DNA of 27,009 nt from Legionellaceae bacterium. Its GTDB lineage: Bacteria; Pseudomonadota; Gammaproteobacteria; Legionellales; Legionellaceae. The DNA is taken from positions 1 through 27,009 of the forward strand of contig CANNJG010000004.1 of assembly GCA_947504795.1 (NCBI GenBank), given 5' to 3'. Position 1 is the stretch's first letter, and each line of letters opens with the position of its first letter. Shown here in pieces: positions 22,753 to 27,009 of this stretch. A program made the position numbers and the translations under genes. The notes below the pieces were generated by a model. The model was not told the DNA's origin. It saw only the letters and a list, made by a program, of their open reading frames with translations, and did no database searches.

Positions 22753-23046
22753 TTATTGCTCTGAAGGAACTGCAGTTGTATCTGAGGCTGAAGCAGGTTG
22801 GCTGTCTTTAGAGTCGCTGCTATCAGACGCTGAAGCGGGTTCACTCTCTTTAGAATCACTCGCTTCGTTATCTTGTTTAGTTTGTGCATCATCAGACTTG
22901 TCAGCTTGATCGGACTGGCCATTGTCTTTTATTTGTTCACTTGTGGTATCTGATTTCATTTCTTCAGGCTTTTTAGACCCTTCACCACAGGCACTTAAAA
23001 CCATCGCCATGATACCAGCAGCTACTAACATGAGAATACGTGTCAT
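22753..23046 (-). CDS. small acidic lipoprotein with internal repeat
   Basis: The 97-aa product has a classic lipoprotein signal: MTRILMLVAAGIMAMVLSAC, with the lipobox LSAC and the lipidated Cys at residue 20 followed by Gly. The mature part is a disordered, Ser/Asp/Glu/Lys-rich chain without hydrophobic residues, and its end consists of two 14-residue repeats (SDSKESEPASASDS, then SDSKDSQPASASDT). ATG 23046 is the start because GGAG lies six bases upstream; the frame extends four codons to a TTG. It is probably anchored in the outer or inner membrane as a spacer or surface protein; the function is unknown. Confidence 0.8.
   Translation of the reverse strand: MTRILMLVAAGIMAMVLSACGEGSKKPEEMKSDTTSEQIKDNGQSDQADKSDDAQTKQDNEASDSKESEPASASDSSDSKDSQPASASDTTAVPSEQ
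22784..22867 (-). repeat. two 42-bp tandem units inside the lipoprotein gene
   Basis: Units at 22784-22825 and 22826-22867 align with a 42-base period (GCTGAAGC at 22787 and 22829) and encode the 14-residue repeats of the lipoprotein tail. They are diverged at third positions, so the duplication is not recent. Confidence 0.6.
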
Positions 23047-23371
23047 TTTTATCTCCAATTGTTGTTTTTATTTGAATCTGAAACAGCTTTGCCTTAGATT
23101 CTCACACCATCTAAACAAATCTATAAAATTTTAACAAATAATTCTAGACTACGCCAGCCATTATCACGTTTAACATAAACGGAGTGAATATAACCGCTTA
23201 CCAGCCGATACTATCTCCTTCAAAGACTATGAATAGACCTATTGGGCTAAAGACACACACATGTGTCGCATGTTAGGAGGTTAAGTCCGTAAACTGCTGT
23301 AAATTCGAAATGGCTCATTAGGAATTGAGTCATCGCTAAAATTCGGTACTATTGACTTGTGATAAACTGAT
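23047..23371. other. non-coding stretch upstream of the lipoprotein gene
   Basis: I see no gene here. The stretch is AT-rich near the lipoprotein start, as a promoter region would be, and contains an ACACATGTGT palindrome near 23263. No transposase or tRNA trace was recognised. Confidence 0.4.
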
Positions 23372-23611
23372 ATGATTAAAAATCCCACTCGATATGGATA
23401 TCCTGAGCAGTTGGCGTTTAATACCAAAAACAGTAAAATACAGGATACGCATTATCCAACAGCGCAAGTTACTTATTGCGGGAATACGGCAAAAAATGCC
23501 GATCGAAATTCAGAGCACTATATGTTTTACAATTTCATTCATCCTACGCCTTCTGTTTATAATATAACGGAACAAGATATGATGAATAACGCAGCAGCGC
23601 TTCCATCATGA
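23372..23611 (+). CDS. possible small protein upstream of ada (79 aa)
   Basis: An open frame with an ATG start but no good Shine-Dalgarno sequence. The product is polar, rich in Asn, Tyr and Thr (MIKNPTRYGYPEQLAFNTKN), has no signal peptide and resembles nothing I know. It ends 60 bases before ada in the same direction. It may be a chance frame in the ada leader; a TTGACT lies just upstream. Confidence 0.25.
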   Translation: MIKNPTRYGYPEQLAFNTKNSKIQDTHYPTAQVTYCGNTAKNADRNSEHYMFYNFIHPTPSVYNITEQDMMNNAAALPS

Positions 23612-23671
23612 TTCAAGAGCGTTGCGCATGTGCAGCCAATCCATCTTTTTCTGCAATCAAAGAAGCCCGCT

Positions 23672-24730
23672 ATGTTAACTGATGCGATAAAAAATGATTA
23701 TTACCAAGCGTTACTCGATAAAAACACGAACTACGAGGGCGTGTTTTACGTTGGCCTTAAAACCACCGGTGTATTTTGTCGACCAACTTGTCCTGCAAGA
23801 AAACCTAAGTTTGAAAATTGTGAGTTCTATCAAACCCCACAAGAAGCGCTGCTCGCGTCCTTTCGTCCCTGCAAGCGATGCCGTCCGCTATCACATCCTA
23901 ATCAGGTATCTGATATTGTGCGCATGTTGGTTGAAGCGGTGGAATTAAATCCTTCCAAGCGATGGAAAGACAGCGATTTTGATGCGTTGTCTATCGATGC
24001 ATCCACCGCTCGTCGCCAATTTCAAAAACGATTTGGCATGACGTTTGTTGAATATGCCAGAGCACGCCGTTTGGGGTTGGCTTTCAAGCAAATTCGTAAT
24101 GGTGAATCGGTCATTGATGTACAACTGAATGCCGGATTTGAATCCAGCAGTGGTTTTCGCGATGCGTTTTCCAAAATCATGGAAGCACCGCCTTCATCAA
24201 CGAAAAAACAAGCCCAGGTTTTAAAAGCATCTTGGTTAGATACGCCACTTGGACCCATGGTTGCTATTGCATCTGAAGATGCCTTGTATCTTTTGAAGTT
24301 TGTTGACCGCCGCGGGCTGGATCGAGAAGTTGAGCGTCTGCGGCAACGAACAAAGTCCGCCATTATTCCCGGTACGACCGCACCGATTGTATCGATTGAA
24401 CAAGAATTAAAAGCCTGGTTTGATGGAGCGCTGAAGACATTTAAAACACCGCTGTTTTTACTGGGCAGTCCTTTCCAAAAAAGCGTTTGGGAGGCACTAT
24501 GTCGTATTCCATATGGTGAAACCCGAAGTTACCTTCAGCAGGCCACGACGCTTTGTAGTCCATCCGCTTGTCGCGCGGTCGCCAATGCAAATGGGGCGAA
24601 TCAGATTGCTATCGTTATCCCATGTCACCGGATCGTTAATAGTAATGGTGAACTGGGCGGATATGGCGGTGGTATTGCGCGTAAACAATGGTTGATTAAG
24701 CATGAAAAACAATATCGCCGGAGCAAATAA
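23672..24730 (+). CDS. ada: bifunctional regulator / O6-methylguanine-DNA methyltransferase Ada
   Basis: The 352-aa protein has the complete Ada layout. The N-terminal zinc domain carries Cys36, Cys40, Cys67 and Cys70 (FCRPTC, PCKRC), matching the E. coli set 38/42/69/72; the first is the methylphosphotriester acceptor. An AraC-type helix-turn-helix region follows (about 80-180, DASTARRQFQKRFGMTFVEY), then the methyltransferase domain with acceptor Cys318 in IPCHRIVNSNGELGGYGGG. It repairs alkylated DNA and, once methylated, activates its own regulon. ATG 23672 is preferred because the protein then starts as Ada proteins do; an upstream GTG (23630) adds 14 unconserved residues. The E. coli-type Ada box was not found upstream. 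The next gene starts two bases after the stop. Confidence 0.93.
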   Translation: MLTDAIKNDYYQALLDKNTNYEGVFYVGLKTTGVFCRPTCPARKPKFENCEFYQTPQEALLASFRPCKRCRPLSHPNQVSDIVRMLVEAVELNPSKRWKDSDFDALSIDASTARRQFQKRFGMTFVEYARARRLGLAFKQIRNGESVIDVQLNAGFESSSGFRDAFSKIMEAPPSSTKKQAQVLKASWLDTPLGPMVAIASEDALYLLKFVDRRGLDREVERLRQRTKSAIIPGTTAPIVSIEQELKAWFDGALKTFKTPLFLLGSPFQKSVWEALCRIPYGETRSYLQQATTLCSPSACRAVANANGANQIAIVIPCHRIVNSNGELGGYGGGIARKQWLIKHEKQYRRSK

Positions 24731-24732
24731 TA

Positions 24733-25425
24733 ATGACCAACCTTTTACAGATTACATCGAAACTTAACTTATCGGCACGTTCCCCCAGCACAACAAGTAG
24801 GTTTTTTAAAACAGGCGTGGGTGATTATGCCGAACACGATCAATTCATTGGGGTTAGTAACCCTGTGTTACGTTCCATAGCAAAAGAGTTTCACACGCTA
24901 TCCATCCCAGAAATCCAGACATTGATTGAATCTCCGGTTAATGAAAAACGCATGCTGGCACTGTTTATTTTGGTCAACCAATATCAAAAAGGCCCATTTG
25001 ATAAAGAAACCTGCTACCAGTTTTACATAAAAAATTTAGCTCATATCAACAACTGGAATCTCGTCGATGCATCCGCTCACTGGATAGTAGGTGCGCACCT
25101 CATGCATGGTGATAAAGAGCCGCTTTTAACATTGGCCAAATCAGACATCATATGGGAACGTCGCGTTGCCATTGTGGCAACCTGGTATTTCATTCGACAT
25201 AATTCACTAGAATGGACGATTAAGCTTGCCGAATTATTATGTCATGATCGCCATGATTTAATTCATAAAGCGGTTGGGTGGATGTTACGGGAAGCAGGCA
25301 AGCGTGATCAAAACGTTTTGATAGGGTTTCTTGAGCAATATGCCAACACTATGCCGCGCACCATGCTTAGATATTCAATTGAAAAGTTATCTGTTGATCA
25401 ACGGAAAATTTATTTAGGAAAATAG
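24733..25425 (+). CDS. DNA alkylation repair protein, AlkD-like glycosylase
   Basis: A 230-aa HEAT-repeat protein of the AlkC/AlkD family (DNA alkylation repair, PF08713 type). Key positions of the Bacillus cereus AlkD site are seen: NNWNLVDASAHWIVG with Trp108 and Asp112, WERRVAIVATW with Arg143/144, and HKAVGWMLREAGKRD with Trp183. It should excise 3- and 7-alkylated purines without flipping the base. GGAG lies ten bases before the ATG and the gap to ada is two bases, so both repair genes are co-expressed and probably induced by alkylation. Confidence 0.9.
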   Translation: MTNLLQITSKLNLSARSPSTTSRFFKTGVGDYAEHDQFIGVSNPVLRSIAKEFHTLSIPEIQTLIESPVNEKRMLALFILVNQYQKGPFDKETCYQFYIKNLAHINNWNLVDASAHWIVGAHLMHGDKEPLLTLAKSDIIWERRVAIVATWYFIRHNSLEWTIKLAELLCHDRHDLIHKAVGWMLREAGKRDQNVLIGFLEQYANTMPRTMLRYSIEKLSVDQRKIYLGK

Positions 25426-25453
25426 ATGATATTTCAGAGATGAAGATTGCAGT

Positions 25454-25506
25454 GCATACAACCATGTATGCTATTAGGGGGCTTAAGAATAATTAGCAAT
25501 TAAGCC
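25454..25506 (+). terminator. two hairpins after the ada-alkD operon
   Basis: GCATACA (25454-25460), loop ACCA, TGTATGC (25465-25471), then GGCTTAA (25480-25486) pairing with TTAAGCC (25500-25506). Both stems are perfect seven-mers, 28 bases after the alkD-like stop codon. The T tracts behind them are weak, so the call is tentative. Confidence 0.4.
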
Positions 25507-25516
25507 TTAGTTCCCA

Positions 25517-25648
25517 TCAACCATGAGTAATCACTTTAGGCCCATCTATCTCTTTAATTTCAAAACCAAAACCATAGTGTTCCTTGAATGGTTGGGTCAT
25601 TTTATGCAGTGACTTGCTTGAAACACCCTTTGTTTGTTGTAATTTTTT
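25517..25648 (-). pseudogene. remnant of a beta-lactamase-family serine hydrolase
   Basis: A stop-to-stop frame of about 43 codons on the minus strand contains SLHKMTQPFKEHYGFGFEIK and then EIDGPKVITHG. This resembles the block in PF00144 (class C beta-lactamase/D-alanyl-D-alanine carboxypeptidase fold) serine hydrolases that reads roughly M-P-Y-GYGF/W and G-KVI-HGG, just before the catalytic-site HGG turn. A TGA replaces what follows the HG pair, and a TGA also closes the frame upstream. The N-terminal Ser-x-x-Lys region and the rest are not present. A dead fragment of roughly a tenth of the gene. Confidence 0.55.
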
Positions 25649-25895
25649 TCATAATTAAGCTTCCTCAGTTAGATTCACAGAAACGGGCTAAAGACTGACC
25701 TCGTACCGCATAGGATTAATCATGATAAATGACCACTTCAACATGACATCCTGTTCGTAGTGTAGAACATAATCTCGGCTGTGCAACTTTCCTCCTCCCA
25801 TAATGAGAGACGCCTGATACATCGCGCTTCAAAACTAATTTGATTCTTTTCTTTCCTGCGCGTTGCACTGCGTTTACCCGAGTTAAACCCTGATT
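25649..25895. other. non-coding stretch between the hydrolase remnant and uvrA promoter
   Basis: No gene, RNA or clear repeat was recognised in this part of the gap. It may hold further decayed coding sequence, since it follows a gene fragment and has no dominant open frame. Confidence 0.35.
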
Positions 25896-25899
25896 TTGA

Positions 25900-25928
25900 T
25901 TGAATTTTTTGCTATTTACAATTAAAAT
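25900..25928 (+). promoter_or_regulatory. candidate sigma-70 promoter of uvrA
   Basis: TTGAAT (25900-25905), 17 bases, TAAAAT (25923-25928): four and five of six matches with ideal spacing. The leader to the start codon is about 28 bases. No CTGT-N8-ACAG LexA box was found around it. Confidence 0.55.
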
Positions 25929-25962
25929 AGCCTACTGATACGCTTTATGTTAGGTCAAAACT

Positions 25963-27009
25963 TTGTCTACCGAACCCATTTCCTTCATTGCCATTCGCGG
26001 CGCTAGAACCCATAATTTAAAATCGATAAACGTTGATATCCCACGTTCGCAGCTCACCGTGATTACCGGATTATCGGGTTCAGGCAAGTCTTCATTGGCT
26101 TTTGATACCCTATACGCGGAAGGACAACGACGGTATGTAGAGTCTTTATCAGCCTATGCACGTCAATTTTTGTCAATGATGGATAAGCCAGATGTCGATA
26201 GCATTGAAGGATTATCGCCAGCGATTTCTATAGAACAAAAAGCAACGTCGCATAATCCGCGCTCGACAGTAGGGACCATTACTGAAATTTATGATTATTT
26301 ACGTTTGTTATTTGCTCGCGTTGGTGAACCGCGTTGTCCGCAGCATCATACCCGCTTACATGCAAAAACTATTAGCCAAATGGTCGATGAAGTCTTAAAC
26401 CTCCCTGCAGAGAGTCGTGTCATGATCTTAGCGCCTGTCGTCGCTGAGCGTAAAGGCGAACATGTACAATTATTGCAAGGATTACAAGCAAAAGGCTATA
26501 TCCGTGCTAGAATTGACGGAGAACTGTGTGAATTAGACGACCCACCTCCCTTAGCGTTACGAAAAAAACATACGATCGAGGTCGTTATAGATCGCTTTAA
26601 AGTCCGGGATGACTTAGCTCAACGCTTAAGCGAATCATTCGAGAATGCATTAAATTTATCGGGTGGCTTGGTTTCAGTCGCGTCTATGGACCAATCCTTC
26701 CCCGAACAGGTCTTTTCCTCAAAATTTGCGTGTACCGCTTGTGGCTATAGTTTATCTGAACTGGAACCTCGTTTATTCTCGTTTAACAATCCTGTCGGTG
26801 CCTGTCCTGACTGTGATGGATTAGGGATGGATCAATATTTTGACCCGGATCGGGTCATCCACAGTCCGCAACTCAGCTTGGCAGAAGGCGCTATTCGTGG
26901 TTGGGATAAACGGACTGCTTTTTATTTTCCGATGTTGGAATCATTAGCAAGACATTATCATTTTTCAGTGAATACCGCTTTTGGGGATCTTCCCTCACGC
27001 TTGCAACAG
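25963..27009 (+). CDS. uvrA: excinuclease ABC subunit A (N-terminal 349 codons, cut by window edge)
   Basis: UvrA is the damage-sensing ATPase of nucleotide excision repair. The fragment covers AIRGARTHNLKSINVDIPR, the Walker A motif GLSGSGKSSLAFDT, the signature regions YAEGQRRYVESLSAYARQF, EGLSPAISIEQKATSHNPRS and TVGTITEIYDYLRLLFARVG, and the first zinc-binding module CTACGYSLSELEPR to ACPDCDGLG. The start is a TTG at 25963: the frame is closed by TAG at 25951-25953, no ATG or GTG occurs before the conserved sequence, and AGG lies eight bases upstream. The remaining two-thirds lie beyond the window. It follows ada-alkD but has its own promoter. Confidence 0.97.
   Translation, partial: MSTEPISFIAIRGARTHNLKSINVDIPRSQLTVITGLSGSGKSSLAFDTLYAEGQRRYVESLSAYARQFLSMMDKPDVDSIEGLSPAISIEQKATSHNPRSTVGTITEIYDYLRLLFARVGEPRCPQHHTRLHAKTISQMVDEVLNLPAESRVMILAPVVAERKGEHVQLLQGLQAKGYIRARIDGELCELDDPPPLALRKKHTIEVVIDRFKVRDDLAQRLSESFENALNLSGGLVSVASMDQSFPEQVFSSKFACTACGYSLSELEPRLFSFNNPVGACPDCDGLGMDQYFDPDRVIHSPQLSLAEGAIRGWDKRTAFYFPMLESLARHYHFSVNTAFGDLPSRLQQ

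Noticed and set aside
23630..23671. Ada starting at GTG 23630 and an E. coli-type Ada box upstream
   Set aside because: The added residues are not part of Ada, and no AAAGCGCA was seen in the leader.
23249..25698. GGGCTAAAGAC at about 23249 and 25688 as further IS ends
   Set aside because: They share only about eight bases with the IS end and have no partner or transposase sequence nearby.
25880..25962. LexA operator upstream of uvrA
   Set aside because: No CTGT-N8-ACAG sequence was found; other LexA types cannot be excluded.
1..27009. CRISPR array, tRNA or rRNA genes, prophage genes
   Set aside because: No regularly spaced repeats, cloverleaf candidates, rRNA sequence or phage proteins were recognised anywhere in the window.

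Overview
The window looks like part of the chromosome of a gammaproteobacterium, most likely a host-associated member of the Legionellales (Legionella/Coxiella-type). Three things point that way: the conserved order rplY-pth-ychF beside rplU-rpmA-obg, a bacterial isoprenoid-quinone gene (ispB), and a tandem pair of unknown, effector-like genes with a PmrA-type direct repeat in front of them. The assignment is inference from gene content; no rRNA or other phylogenetic marker was compared.

Layout. 1-412: a long-form acyl carrier protein on the minus strand, cut by the window edge. 554-1532: a decayed insertion sequence with matching inverted ends, holding the C-terminal remnant of a DDE transposase (two in-frame stops) and a 112-aa orphan ORF. 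1538-3076: a 512-aa orphan protein on the minus strand, ending a few bases from the IS end. 3222-5158: fabL-type enoyl-ACP reductase followed by xseA (minus). 5219-6388: a YajR-like MFS transporter (plus). 6452-7144: a methyltransferase-like protein (minus). 7212-14045: a six-gene plus-strand operon for the lower part of leucine catabolism: thiolase, a 112-aa three-helix membrane protein, methylcrotonyl-CoA carboxylase beta, methylglutaconyl-CoA hydratase, methylcrotonyl-CoA carboxylase alpha with biotin carrier, and HMG-CoA lyase. 14118-15137: ispB. 15265-18115: two tandem paralogous genes of unknown function. 18217-20707: rplY-pth-ychF (minus). 20860-22468: rplU-rpmA-obg (plus), divergent from rplY with -35 boxes that overlap. 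22753-23046: an acidic, repeat-bearing lipoprotein. 23672-25425: ada and an alkD-like gene, an alkylation-repair pair. 25517-25648: a remnant of a beta-lactamase-family hydrolase. 25963-27009: the start of uvrA, running off the right edge.

How the genes work together. The leucine operon converts 3-methylcrotonyl-CoA to acetyl-CoA plus acetoacetate; the upstream enzyme, isovaleryl-CoA dehydrogenase, is not in the cluster. The ACP and FabL proteins both belong to fatty-acid synthesis but are separate transcription units here. The ribosomal-protein/GTPase block is housekeeping. Ada, AlkD and UvrA form a DNA-repair neighbourhood. The most interesting segment is the tandem paralog pair: the two proteins share a core of roughly 230 residues, have unrelated Ser- or Pro-rich tails, and sit downstream of an exact CTTAAT-N5-CTTAAT repeat. 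That arrangement is what a PmrA-controlled Dot/Icm (type IVB) effector pair would look like, but no secretion system is visible in the window and the idea is untested.
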